Shown here in pieces: positions 51,748 to 60,917 of a DNA stretch of 64,000 bases. Under the pieces are notes generated by a model. It saw nothing but the letters and a program-made list of their open reading frames with translations. It had not been told where the DNA came from and ran no database searches. Both the position numbers and the translations under genes were made by a program. Source of the DNA: Thermococcus sp. 21S7 (lineage in GTDB: Archaea; Methanobacteriota_B; Thermococci; Thermococcales; Thermococcaceae); NCBI RefSeq assembly GCF_012027615.1, contig NZ_SNUT01000002.1, positions 361,531 through 425,530 of the forward strand. The letters run 5' to 3'. The stretch's first letter is position 1, and every line of letters starts with the position of its first letter.

Positions 51748-53034
51748 ATGAGATTAAATAAACTTGTGCACTTTATTAAAAACGATGATGGATACATTGT
51801 CATAAATCCCCTTATCGGAGAGATCGATGTCATTGACTCTGAACTATACAATATGCTAATATCAGCAAATTTCAATTTGATTCCCCAAAAAATATTTGAG
51901 ATGTTAAAAGATAAATTAATTATAGTCCAAGATAATTACAATGAATTTTATGCTTATGAAAATCTTTTGAAAAAATTGAAATTTGATGTATCCTTTCAAA
52001 CATTCACAATACTTGTCACTAGATCGTGTAACTTTGAATGTGTATATTGTTATGAACATACTAATCAAATTTTACTCCAAGAAAGACACATGAACAGGCG
52101 CATTGCAGATGAAGTCATTGAGTTTATCAATAGGATGTCATATAACTCAAAAAAGATAAAGGTGATATTCTATGGTGGCGAGCCACTCCTAAATATTAAT
52201 GTACTCACATATCTTATGGACGAACTAGAAAGTCATCAGGGTCAAAAAATTACGTTTGAGCTGATAACTAATGGTTATCTTGTAAAGGATCTGTGGGAGA
52301 AGTATAAAAAATACTTCAAGAAATTTAAACAAATTCAAATAACGTTGGATGGTCCTCCAGAAATTCATAACAAGCTCCGCCCATTAAGAGGAGGGCTCCC
52401 TACATTTGAGACGATAATTACGGGAATCAAATTGCTGACAGATAATGGAGTTCATGTTGCTTTAAGATCTAACTTGTACCTAAAGTACATTAAGGAATAT
52501 CCAAAACTGCTTGATGAGTTAGATAGATACGGGATAAACAAAAAGTATCTTCATATAGGAATAGGATTTGTTCACCCAGATGAAATTAAAAATTATCCTC
52601 TGATTTCAAAAAAATTTCTTAATTTATATTTGCAAATTAAGAGAAGAGGTTTTAGTATAACTCTCCCGTTCTATGTACAGAGAATACCCTGTGGAGCAAT
52701 AACAAACAATTCATTTGTTATTGATTATAATGGAGATATTTATAAATGTTGGGCTTTAGTGGGATTAAAACAATTTAAAGTTGGGACTGTACAAAAGGGC
52801 ATCTCAGAAAAAACCCACAGAAAGTTCCTTAGTCTTAATCCGCTTAATAATTTAAAATGCAGGGATTGTCCAATGTTAATGTTTTGTGGTGGTGGATGTA
52901 TATACAATAACTACTTGCATTCTGGCAAATTGGATCTTGGTTTTTGTCCCTTTCAAAAATACAGTTTCAGGGAGTACCTACAACTATTCATTAAGGAGTT
53001 AGGAGACAAATATGCAAGTAGGAAACAAATTTAG
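51748..53034 (+). CDS. Radical SAM/SPASM peptide maturase
   Basis: The 428-residue enzyme has an N-terminal region of about 85 residues resembling a peptide-recognition start, then the radical SAM cluster motif CNFECVYC (C94, C98, C101), FYGGEPLLN, ITNGYL and QITLDGPPEIHNKLRP. The C-terminal SPASM domain has C315, C334, C371, C374, C380, C384 and a final Cys near 399 (CRDCPMLMFCGGGC) for extra Fe-S clusters. Such enzymes install thioether or C-C crosslinks in peptides. ATG 51748 follows AAGGTGAT. The gene is markedly A+T-rich compared with its surroundings. Confidence 0.92.
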   Translation: MRLNKLVHFIKNDDGYIVINPLIGEIDVIDSELYNMLISANFNLIPQKIFEMLKDKLIIVQDNYNEFYAYENLLKKLKFDVSFQTFTILVTRSCNFECVYCYEHTNQILLQERHMNRRIADEVIEFINRMSYNSKKIKVIFYGGEPLLNINVLTYLMDELESHQGQKITFELITNGYLVKDLWEKYKKYFKKFKQIQITLDGPPEIHNKLRPLRGGLPTFETIITGIKLLTDNGVHVALRSNLYLKYIKEYPKLLDELDRYGINKKYLHIGIGFVHPDEIKNYPLISKKFLNLYLQIKRRGFSITLPFYVQRIPCGAITNNSFVIDYNGDIYKCWALVGLKQFKVGTVQKGISEKTHRKFLSLNPLNNLKCRDCPMLMFCGGGCIYNNYLHSGKLDLGFCPFQKYSFREYLQLFIKELGDKYASRKQI

Positions 53035-53053
53035 CGAGTTAGGAGGCGAGACC

Positions 53054-54187
53054 ATGAACTACGTTAATCGTTTCTACATTTCGAGTCTTCTTCATATAGT
53101 TTTCTATTCTGGTTTCTACTTAATTTATCTTCAGAGTCTTGGCCTTTCTAAAACCCAGATGGGATTTTTAATGAGTTTATCTCTAATTCTAGTTGCTTTA
53201 CTTGAAGTCCCTACAGGAATCGTTGCTGACAAGATTTCAAAGAAGGTAAGTGTCTTACTTTCAAAGATCCTCACGATACCGAGCGTGCTTGCATTGTACC
53301 TTGCGCATTCCTTTCCAGGGGTTCTCCTTGCGACACTCTTCGGCGCGCTTTCAGTTGCTCTCATGACCGGGGCAGAAACTGGGTGGATTTACGAACTTCT
53401 CAGCAAGAGTGGTAGAGCCAAGGATTATCCAAAGGTTTATGGTAGGCTTAGATCTTTCGAGATGATAGGAGGTTTCGTTGGAACCATGATGGGCGGATTC
53501 CTCGCTGATTTTGTCGGCATGAGATTAACGATACTCTTAACTATACCCTTCGTCGTCGCATCCTTTCTTGTTCTCGCCACGATTCCTGGAGATGAAGCAA
53601 AGAGTGGGCTTTCTTATAGTCTCCACCTTCTTGAAAGCTTGAAATTCATAAAAAAATCTCCAGAAGTCATTTGGCTCTTCCTATATGCTAACATCATTGG
53701 ACTTCCAGTTACAGCCTTCACAGCTTTTATGCAACTCTACTTTTATGGGTTCCTGGCATCCCTTATAGCAGTTTCGGCAATCTCTGCATTCCATACGGTC
53801 ATCAACAGCGTCTCATGGTACCTTGACGTTGGTAAGTACAGAGATGTTTTCTACCGTCATGCGGGAATAATACTACCCCTCCTTCTTCTCCTTGCAGGGC
53901 TTAATAAATGGCTCGGTTTTGTTACCCTAATCCTTGGCACTTTCACATTTGCCCAGGCCTTCAAGGAGTGGCAAGGGAAGTTCCAAGGTGCGATTCCTGA
54001 CGAAAAGAGGGCAACATTAGGGTCTCTTTACTCACTCACTGCGGCGATAACCAATGGCATCCTAAACGCTCTCCTAGGATGGCTCTTTGACTGTATCGGT
54101 ATAATGCACGGGCTTATTATTATAGCCTCATTCTTCCTTGGGATAGGCTTTTTATTCTCAATTATTAGTAGGAAGCACGGCTATTAA
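53054..54187 (+). CDS. MFS transporter, probable peptide exporter
   Basis: The 377-residue membrane protein has about 11-12 helices and the MFS loop VPTGIVADKISKKVSVLLS between helices 2 and 3. It resembles the frameshifted MFS gene at 47573. ATG 53054 follows TTAGGAGG, 19 bp after the radical SAM gene, so it is the third gene of the cassette. Export of the modified peptide or self-protection is the most likely role. Confidence 0.82.
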   Translation: MNYVNRFYISSLLHIVFYSGFYLIYLQSLGLSKTQMGFLMSLSLILVALLEVPTGIVADKISKKVSVLLSKILTIPSVLALYLAHSFPGVLLATLFGALSVALMTGAETGWIYELLSKSGRAKDYPKVYGRLRSFEMIGGFVGTMMGGFLADFVGMRLTILLTIPFVVASFLVLATIPGDEAKSGLSYSLHLLESLKFIKKSPEVIWLFLYANIIGLPVTAFTAFMQLYFYGFLASLIAVSAISAFHTVINSVSWYLDVGKYRDVFYRHAGIILPLLLLLAGLNKWLGFVTLILGTFTFAQAFKEWQGKFQGAIPDEKRATLGSLYSLTAAITNGILNALLGWLFDCIGIMHGLIIIASFFLGIGFLFSIISRKHGY

Positions 54188-54200
54188 GGTCTTTTTGGCT

Positions 54201-55148
54201 TTATCCTTCGAAATGGGCTTTAACGCCCTCGTCGTCGTAGAGGTAGAAGCCCCAGCTGTTTGGAATCGTTGGGTCCTCTATGACGGTGACGACCTCGCTT
54301 CCAATCCTCTCGCCGAGCATGTCCGGCTTGACGAAGCTCTCTCCGGCCTGCGCCGCCTCCCTGCCGAAAATCCTGTCCGACTCGTAGGGGTGCCCGACGC
54401 TCTCGTGAACGGCTATGCCTGCCACCTCGGGGCTTATAACCAGATCAACCTTGCCTTCGGGCGCCTTCTGGCCTTCGTAGATGAGCTTTTTGAGGGCCTG
54501 GACGTCCTTCACCGCCCAATTCCATGGCTCGTCCTTCTCGATGAGCTCCAATCCGCCGGAGAAAGCCCTCTGGACGAACGGTGCCTGCTCCATCTGGCCG
54601 TTCTCGAAGACGACGAGGTTGTACACCACAGAAACGCGCGGGATTTTGCTCTTCACGTAAGCGCCCTCGCTGTTGACGAAGACCTTCTTCCATAGTTGGT
54701 CTGAGTATGCCAAATAGCGCATCGGCACGTTCACGCCTGTTGCCTTAACCTCCTCCTCGATTTTCCTGAGGATTTCGAGCTTCTCCTCAGGTGAAATGTC
54801 GCGGAAGTCCTTTTTCATCTTGACCTTGTAGGAAACGCGGTGGAAGTCCTCATCGCTGAATCTTATGGGCTCGTTTCTAACGCGGGAGGCAGCTCTGGCC
54901 AGCTTGACGGCCTTCTTGACGGCCTCGCTCACGCTCTCCTTCGTGAGGACGTTGGTGCTTGCGAAGCCCATTCCTCCATCGACCAGAACCCTTACGCCCA
55001 TTCCCCTGTCGGCGAGTATCTCAAGGCCTTCGGGATTGCCGTTCTTCATAGCCAGAGAAGTGCCGTTCTTCTCCTCAAAGCGAGCCTCGGCATAGCTTGC
55101 CCCCAGTTCGAGGGCCTTCTCAACCGCGAACTCTACGAGTTCATGCAT
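54201..55148 (-). pseudogene. tldD: N-terminal two thirds of tldD
   Basis: The minus strand codes 315 residues of TldD, from HELVEFAVEKALELGASYAEARFEE through the zinc motif region EVAGIAVHESVGHPYESDRIFG (HE-x-x-x-H) to SWGFYLYDDEGVKA. It then runs into HFEG and a stop at 54201. A complete TldD has about 460-470 residues, so the last third is missing; its final 38 residues survive at 50069-50185. ATG 55148 follows GAGGTGATG. The zinc ligand that normally lies in the lost C-terminal half (GTCG region) is separated. Confidence 0.85.
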
Positions 55149-55275
55149 GCACATCACCTCGATTTACTGCATAGAATAGTGCGTCCGGAAGTATAAAAGT
55201 CTTTCCGTTAAGATGATGGTCGAAAGGAGAGGAAGGTTTAAGCCTATCTGAAATTAAAAGGGAGAGGGTGAGACA

Positions 55276-55428
55276 ATGGACGAGGCTGTGAGTCTGAAAA
55301 CAAAGAAGCTCGGTGAAGAGGAGGTTAGTGAAGAAGAGCTTAGAGAACTTGAAAGACTCTCGAAGGAAACGCTGGAAAACGGAATACCCTGGAGAGAGGC
55401 TAAGAAAGCGCTGGGACTAAAAGATTAA
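55276..55428 (+). CDS. Small antitoxin-like protein, 50 residues
   Basis: ATG 55276 follows GGAGAGGGTGAG. The peptide is acidic and helical: DEAVSLKTKKLGEEEVSEEELRELERLSKETLENGIPWREAKKALGLKD. The C-terminal ENGIPWREAKKALG looks like small VapB-like or UPF0330-type antitoxins of archaea, but no PIN toxin is adjacent. It overlaps the convergent MazG gene by 4 bp. It may be an orphan antitoxin; confidence in the function is low. Confidence 0.5.
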   Translation: MDEAVSLKTKKLGEEEVSEEELRELERLSKETLENGIPWREAKKALGLKD

Positions 55429-55718
55429 AACTTCTCTTCACATTCGCACGGCTTCTTTCCGCAGTAGGGGCAGGCTCCGGGATATTTCTTCCTCGCCGCT
55501 TCCTCAATATCGATATCGAGTAGGTTGGCCAAACTCGCGAGCCACGCCAGAACGTCGGCGAACTCCTCCTCCATCGCCTCGCGATCCTTCTTCCTTATCG
55601 CCTCGCTCAGCTCTCCGACTTCCTCTACGAACCAGAGGAAGGTTCTCTCAACTCCCCTCTTCGAGTCCTTGTGGAAGTAGATCTCCCTAATCATCTCCTG
55701 AAACTCACGTATCTCCAT
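55425..55718 (-). CDS. MazG-like nucleotide pyrophosphohydrolase
   Basis: The 97-residue MazG-fold protein has the catalytic helix WFVEEVGELSEAIRKKDREAMEEEFADVLAWLASL, with the E-x-x-E...E-x-x-D metal ligands. A C-terminal CPYCGKKPCECEE tail could bind zinc. It hydrolyses non-canonical or excess NTPs. It stands alone. Confidence 0.88.
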   Translation of the reverse strand: MEIREFQEMIREIYFHKDSKRGVERTFLWFVEEVGELSEAIRKKDREAMEEEFADVLAWLASLANLLDIDIEEAARKKYPGACPYCGKKPCECEEKF

Positions 55719-55757
55719 GTTCTCACCTGAGGAGAGGGGAAGAAAAGGGCTTAAAAA

Positions 55758-56438
55758 TCACTCGCTAGCTACCTCGATGAGCTTCCTCATGTGGATCTCG
55801 ACGGTGTCAAAGACCTCGGCCTCAACGTCCCCCTGCTTCACTATCAGCGGGAGCTCGGTGCAGCCGAGGATGACGCCTTCGATTCCTTCCTTATCTATGT
55901 AGCGGCTGATGAGGTTGAGCACCCAGTCCCTGCCGGCGAAGTTCTCGAACATAAGCTCCTCGGTGATGATCCTGTTCAGCTCGTCCATCTCCCCTTCGCT
56001 CGGCGTGACCACCTCAAAACCGGCCTCGCGGAGGGCGTTCTTGTAAAAGTCCGCCGTCATCGTCGTCTTCGTCCCGAGGAGAAGAATCCTCTTAACGCCT
56101 CTCCTCTTCATCTCCTCGATGAGCGCGTCGATTATGCTCACCATCGGGACGTTCACCGCCGCCTGAACGTCCGGAAAGACTATGTGCGGTGTGTTGGCGG
56201 AGAGCGATATTATCTCCGCCCCGGCGCTCTCAAGGGCCCTGGCGGCCTTTATGAGTATCTCCTTCCTCCCTTCCCAGCCGTTCGGGTTGTGGATGAACTC
56301 CTTGAAGTTTATCGAGTAGATTATCAGCTCCGGGAAGACGTACGGCTCGAACTTTTCGCGGCTTATCTCCAGGTATTTCTTGTAGTAATAACACGTCGCC
56401 TCCGGGCTGGTTCCGCCTATTATTCCTATCCTCCTCAT
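55758..56438 (-). CDS. Aspartate/glutamate racemase-family protein
   Basis: The 226-residue protein has the start GIIGGTSPEATCYYYKKY and two half-domains. The second catalytic motif GCTEL is intact, but the first is SANTPH, where aspartate racemases have CNT. This is the pattern of YgeA-like broad-specificity or L-specific members, which use one Cys with Thr or another residue. Amino acid racemisation by a one-Cys variant or another reaction is possible. ATG 56438 follows AGGTGG. Confidence 0.85.
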   Translation of the reverse strand: MRRIGIIGGTSPEATCYYYKKYLEISREKFEPYVFPELIIYSINFKEFIHNPNGWEGRKEILIKAARALESAGAEIISLSANTPHIVFPDVQAAVNVPMVSIIDALIEEMKRRGVKRILLLGTKTTMTADFYKNALREAGFEVVTPSEGEMDELNRIITEELMFENFAGRDWVLNLISRYIDKEGIEGVILGCTELPLIVKQGDVEAEVFDTVEIHMRKLIEVASE

Positions 56439-56552
56439 GAGAACCACCTGAGAGCATAGCACCGGAGAGGATATGAACCTTTTGGTTTAAAACGAAAGGT
56501 TAAAAGAAGCCGGAGTTTACAAAAATTTGAAAATCTCCGGCGATATCGAAAA

Positions 56553-57359
56553 TCATTCGTTCTTCAGGTGGACGTCGAGCTGCGGGAAGGGAATCTCTAT
56601 ACCCTCCCTGTTGTAGAGGTCGTAGATTCCCTTTGTCAGGTCTCCCTTAACGGCCCAGTAGTCCTCCGTCCGGGCCCAAGCACGGAGCTGGAGGTTTATC
56701 GAGGAATCCGCGAGGGCGGTTATGACGACGCTCGGCTCCGGATCGTGGAGAACCTTGGGATGGCTCTTCATAAGGTCCATCGCCAGCTTTATCGCTCTGT
56801 CGAGATCCGTGCCGTAGGCAACGCCGATGTCAACGTCTACCCTTCTCGTCGGCAGCCGGGTGTAGTTGACTATTATGCTCCCCCAGACGAGTTTGTTGGG
56901 TATCGTGATGACCTTGTTATCGGGGGTCAGGAGTTCCGTGGACATTAGGCCGATTCCGTTCACCTTCCCAACCTGTCCGGAAACCTCGACGACCTCCCCC
57001 AAGTCTATCGGCCTGAGGGCGGCTATCCAGACGCCCGCGGCAAGGTTCGTGAGGGTGTCCTGAAGGCCAAAGCCCAAAATCAAACCGACAACTGCCGAGA
57101 GGCCCAGAATCAGCGGAGATACGGAAATGCCGACTGCCCCCAGGGCCACTATTATGACGACCATGTAGAGCAGTATTGCCAGGAATCTGCCGAGGAAATC
57201 AACGACGAGTGGTGGGAGCTTCGTTTTTCTCATACTCTTCTTGAAGGTTGAGATTAGGATTTTTGCCGCAATGTAGCCCACTATCAGGATTATCAGTGCC
57301 GATACCAGCTGGAACGGAGTGACCCCTATGTAGGGCAGGGGCTCATCAAAGGCCACCAT
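56553..57359 (-). CDS. mscS: MscS-family mechanosensitive channel
   Basis: The 268-residue membrane protein has three N-terminal helices; the third lines the pore (LILGLSAVVGLILGFGLQDTLTNLAAGVWI). The beta domain EVVEVSGQVGKVNGIGLMSTEL and the C-terminal alpha/beta cage follow. It opens under membrane tension to release solutes on osmotic downshift. ATG 57359 follows AGGTGAT. Confidence 0.93.
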   Translation of the reverse strand: MVAFDEPLPYIGVTPFQLVSALIILIVGYIAAKILISTFKKSMRKTKLPPLVVDFLGRFLAILLYMVVIIVALGAVGISVSPLILGLSAVVGLILGFGLQDTLTNLAAGVWIAALRPIDLGEVVEVSGQVGKVNGIGLMSTELLTPDNKVITIPNKLVWGSIIVNYTRLPTRRVDVDIGVAYGTDLDRAIKLAMDLMKSHPKVLHDPEPSVVITALADSSINLQLRAWARTEDYWAVKGDLTKGIYDLYNREGIEIPFPQLDVHLKNE

Positions 57360-57417
57360 ACTATCACCTCGAATGGTTTTAGGATAATTGGTTAAGAGGG
57401 TAAAAAAGGTTTTTCAT

Positions 57418-58635
57418 TTATCCGCTGAGAATCGAAGTTATTTCGTCCCAGAGCTTTTCCGCCAGCTCCCGTTTGTTCATCCTCGGCAGTTTCTTCATGG
57501 AATCCCTGCCCACGAGGATGACTTCATTCTCCTCGCTTCCGAATGCTTTGAGCGTGTTGGCCACGACGAGGTCGCTTCCGGCTCTCTCTATCTGCTTTCT
57601 GGCGGCGTTGATGAGCTCTCCCTCACTGAGGCCAGTTTCGGCCTTAAAACCCACGAGGAAAGTTCCTGGCTGAAGCTCCTTAACGCGGTCTATTATCTTC
57701 GGAGTAGGTTCGAGTTCGAGGGTCAGCCCTTTTCCGCTCTTTATCTTGGTGCTCGCCGTTTCCTTGACGCGGAAGTCGCTTACCGCGGCGGCGAGAATGA
57801 CGACATCGTAATCCTTGGTCTTTAGCTCTTTCTCTATCGCCTGGAGCATCTCTTCGACGGTCTCAACCTCAATCTGGTTCTCGACGAAGCTGGGAACGCT
57901 TCCCCTCGTCCTGATGAGCGTGACCTCAGCCCCCCGGAGTTCCGCTTCCTCCGCTATGGCGACGCCCATTCTGCCACTGCTGGCGTTGGTTATGTAGCGA
58001 ATCGGGTCTATGTACTCGCGCGTCGCCCCCGCCGTTACGAGAACGCGCTTTCCTTCCAGCGTTTTCGGATGGAGCTTTTTGATAACGCGGTATACTATCT
58101 CCTCTATCGAAGCAACCTTCGCCTTGCCTTCTTCGAATCTTGGGCCTATGAACTCGATGCCGAGCCTCTTGAGCTTCTCTATGTTCTCGACCACTATCGG
58201 GTGTTCGTACATGCTGGAGTGCATCGCGGGGGCGATCATTATCGGCGTGTGGGCGAAGGCTGTGGTTACAACCGTGGTGACGGGCGTATCGTCTATCCCG
58301 CAGGCGATTTTTCCTATCGTGTTGGCCGTTGCCGGGCAGACGAGGATGAGGTCGGCCTTGTTCTCGTGGTCTCCAGCGAGTTCGACGTGCTCTATGAAGC
58401 CGGTGATCTCCGTCACGACCGGGTTCCCTGTGGCGAACTCCATCGCGTATGGGTGGATTATCTTGGTGGCACTCTCGCTCATGACGGCGTGTACCTCGGC
58501 GCCGTGGCGTATCAGCTCCCTGGCAAGCTTGACGCACTCTACCGCGGCTATGCTTCCGGGGATTGCCAGAACGATTTTCTTCCCAACGAGCTTTCTGCTC
58601 TTGGTGGCGTGGATAAGCTTAACGTGATGAAGCAT
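57418..58635 (-). CDS. coaBC: Bifunctional phosphopantothenoylcysteine decarboxylase / synthetase
   Basis: The 405-residue protein has an N-terminal flavoprotein decarboxylase (CoaC): VLAIPGSIAAVECVKLAREL, catalytic His in GFIEHVELA, PAMHSSMYEHP. A C-terminal synthetase (CoaB) follows: GKRVLVTAGATREYIDPIRYITNASSGRMG and VILAAAVSDFRVKE, LVGFKAET. Together they make 4'-phosphopantetheine for CoA from phosphopantothenate and cysteine. It stands alone in this window. Confidence 0.95.
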   Translation of the reverse strand: MLHHVKLIHATKSRKLVGKKIVLAIPGSIAAVECVKLARELIRHGAEVHAVMSESATKIIHPYAMEFATGNPVVTEITGFIEHVELAGDHENKADLILVCPATANTIGKIACGIDDTPVTTVVTTAFAHTPIMIAPAMHSSMYEHPIVVENIEKLKRLGIEFIGPRFEEGKAKVASIEEIVYRVIKKLHPKTLEGKRVLVTAGATREYIDPIRYITNASSGRMGVAIAEEAELRGAEVTLIRTRGSVPSFVENQIEVETVEEMLQAIEKELKTKDYDVVILAAAVSDFRVKETASTKIKSGKGLTLELEPTPKIIDRVKELQPGTFLVGFKAETGLSEGELINAARKQIERAGSDLVVANTLKAFGSEENEVILVGRDSMKKLPRMNKRELAEKLWDEITSILSG

Positions 58636-58671
58636 CGTATATCCCCCACAAAGGTGTCAACCCCAGTGTTA

Positions 58672-59199
58672 TTAAGGATTTCTGGCGACTTCGTACTCGG
58701 TTCGGGGCTTATCCTTAGCGTTCGTTTTCAGATAGAGAAACTTAGCGTTATTTTTAGTGATAGTCTTGACTACCTCAGCATCCGCTATTGAAACCCTGCC
58801 TATACTTAAGTTGAGTACGGCATCGACGAGCTCCTTGGGGGATTTAGAGTGCAGTCCTATCGTTATCTTGGAGGGGTAGTATCTGCTCTCGTAGTACTCA
58901 AACAGAATAAAGACGGGATAATCCCCCGAGGGGTGTGAAACCGTTATCAGAAAAGCCTCGTGAATCATCCTGCTCCCATCTTCGGACTCTACGATACTGA
59001 CTTCCGTTGGAATCCTAAGGACAGATGCAAGTTCGAGAAGGTACCTCATGAGCATGTGGCAGGGGACAAACACCTTCATTACAAAGCTTCCCCTCATATC
59101 GTCGAGGTATACCCATAACAACGACAAATTATTATTAACTATTGTGTCCATCACATCGTTGAACTTTATGCGGGGTGATTCAAATTCAATGGTCGGCAC
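58672..59199 (-). CDS. Hypothetical protein
   Basis: The 175-residue soluble alpha/beta protein starts at GTG 59199, after GGGGTGGT, with VPTIEFESPRIKF. It has YLDDMRGSFVMKVFVPCHMLMRYLLEL and PVFILFEYYESRYYPSKITIGLHSKSP. No family is recognised. A TATA box (CTATATAAAC, about 59244-59253) and the ATGCTCAAAACAGGT element lie upstream. Confidence 0.6.
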   Translation of the reverse strand: MPTIEFESPRIKFNDVMDTIVNNNLSLLWVYLDDMRGSFVMKVFVPCHMLMRYLLELASVLRIPTEVSIVESEDGSRMIHEAFLITVSHPSGDYPVFILFEYYESRYYPSKITIGLHSKSPKELVDAVLNLSIGRVSIADAEVVKTITKNNAKFLYLKTNAKDKPRTEYEVARNP

Positions 59200-59263
59200 A
59201 GCTACCACCCCGTCACTCTTCAACACTCAACTAACACACTATGTGTTTATATAGTTTTTGAAT

Positions 59264-59278
59264 ATGCTCAAAACAGGT
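59264..59278 (-). promoter_or_regulatory. 15-bp element shared with another promoter (copy 2)
   Basis: ATGCTCAAAACAGGT on the plus strand, identical to 44159-44173. It is about 10-20 bp upstream of the TATA box of the minus-strand gene ending at 58672, in the opposite orientation relative to transcription. Confidence 0.4.
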
Positions 59279-59306
59279 ACAAGGGTTGGGACAACTGTGT
59301 GTACTT

Positions 59307-60066
<760 letters not shown>

Positions 60067-60198
60067 TATCCCACCCCTGGACTTCCTGATTTCTGCCCTT
60101 CTCCAGCATGCATCCAGCGAACACTACTTAAGATTTTGGATACATCTGGACTGGTATCTCCCCACCGTGAACGGCTAGGCTTTCAAAAGAAGATGTAA

Positions 60199-60618
60199 TC
60201 ATCCCTTAAAGTTCAGATAGTAGTGTATTTTCTCCTCGACTTCGCTGTAGTCCCCCTTCGGAAGCCCCAGCCGCTCCCGGAGCCTCTTGTTCTCGGCTAT
60301 CATTGCCGAGAGCTGTATCGCGAGGTTCTGGTTGTCCATGGCGATGTAGTAGGAGCGGAACTTCAGGGGAGACCATTTACCCTCCAGCTCGTATAGTTCC
60401 TTTTCAAGCCGGGATATCTCTTCCTTGAGCCTTTCGAACGTTTCCTCGTTGGCGCTGGAGTCGTCTTCGAGGTAGCCGTGCAGGAGTACTATCCTAACCG
60501 CCTCCTCGACCCTGAAGTCGTAGCGTTCGCAGAGCTCCCCAATCCTCTCCATGGTTTCATCCGGAATCTTGAACGTTACCCTCCGCCAGCCCCTCTTTGG
60601 TCTCACGGTAAGTTTCAT
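60199..60618 (-). CDS. Ribbon-helix-helix-like protein with coiled coil
   Basis: The 139-residue protein starts TVRPKRGWRRVTFKIPDETMERIGELCERYDFRVEEAVRIVL, which looks like a ribbon-helix-helix DNA-binding start. It continues with a coiled coil (ETFERLKEEISRLEKELYELE) and a helical tail. Its ATG overlaps the stop of the preceding coiled-coil gene. It may be the regulator or a structural part of the four-gene operon. Confidence 0.6.
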   Translation of the reverse strand: MKLTVRPKRGWRRVTFKIPDETMERIGELCERYDFRVEEAVRIVLLHGYLEDDSSANEETFERLKEEISRLEKELYELEGKWSPLKFRSYYIAMDNQNLAIQLSAMIAENKRLRERLGLPKGDYSEVEEKIHYYLNFKG

Positions 60619-60917
60619 CTTCTCCTGGCCTCCAGCTCCGCCCTGAGCCTCTTGTTTTCCTCGCTGAGCTTTTTCCGGAATGCCATCAGGAACTCTTTGT
60701 CGTGCTTTGCGGTCTCCTCGAACTCGGTCAGTTCGATATAGTTCGTTCTCATCTCGACGAGCCTCGTCTCAATCCTCTCCCTCTGCTCGATGAGAAAACG
60801 CAGCTTTAGAACCCTCAAAGTTCTCTCAAGCCCCTCCAAATCCCTGAATCTCTCTTCTATCTCGCGTTTGTTCCTTCGTATCCTGGCCAGCTCGTCGTTC
60901 GTGACCTCTATTTCCAC
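60615..60917 (-). CDS. Small coiled-coil protein
   Basis: The 100-residue protein is almost entirely charged helix (DELARIRRNKREIEERFRDLE, then KLSEENKRLRAELEARRR). GTG 60917 overlaps the previous gene by 10 bp and the ATG of the next gene lies on its stop. No family is recognised. The similar SEENKRLR/AENKRLRERLG wording suggests it pairs with the next protein by coiled-coil contact. Confidence 0.6.
   Translation of the reverse strand: MEIEVTNDELARIRRNKREIEERFRDLEGLERTLRVLKLRFLIEQRERIETRLVEMRTNYIELTEFEETAKHDKEFLMAFRKKLSEENKRLRAELEARRR

Larger units (their letters stand above)
51480..54206. mobile_element. A+T-rich inserted cassette (RiPP-like) within the tld locus
   Basis: This segment sits between the truncated tldE body and the truncated tldD N-terminus. 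Its first 1.6 kb is visibly A+T-rich with A/T-ending codons, unlike its neighbours. It codes a small Cys peptide, a radical SAM/SPASM enzyme and an MFS transporter, all on the plus strand with its own promoter. TTCGAAA occurs at both ends (51478-51484, 54207-54213). No transposase or integrase is present, so the mechanism of entry is unknown. Confidence 0.6.

Noticed and set aside
51478..54213. TTCGAAA at both ends as a proven target-site duplication
   Set aside because: The left copy is half inside tldE and the site was later inverted; a 7-bp palindromic match can be chance. Kept only as an observation.
60067..60198. Fluoride riboswitch before crcB
   Set aside because: The crcB-motif consensus could not be found on the minus strand; the region only supplies a ribosome binding site.
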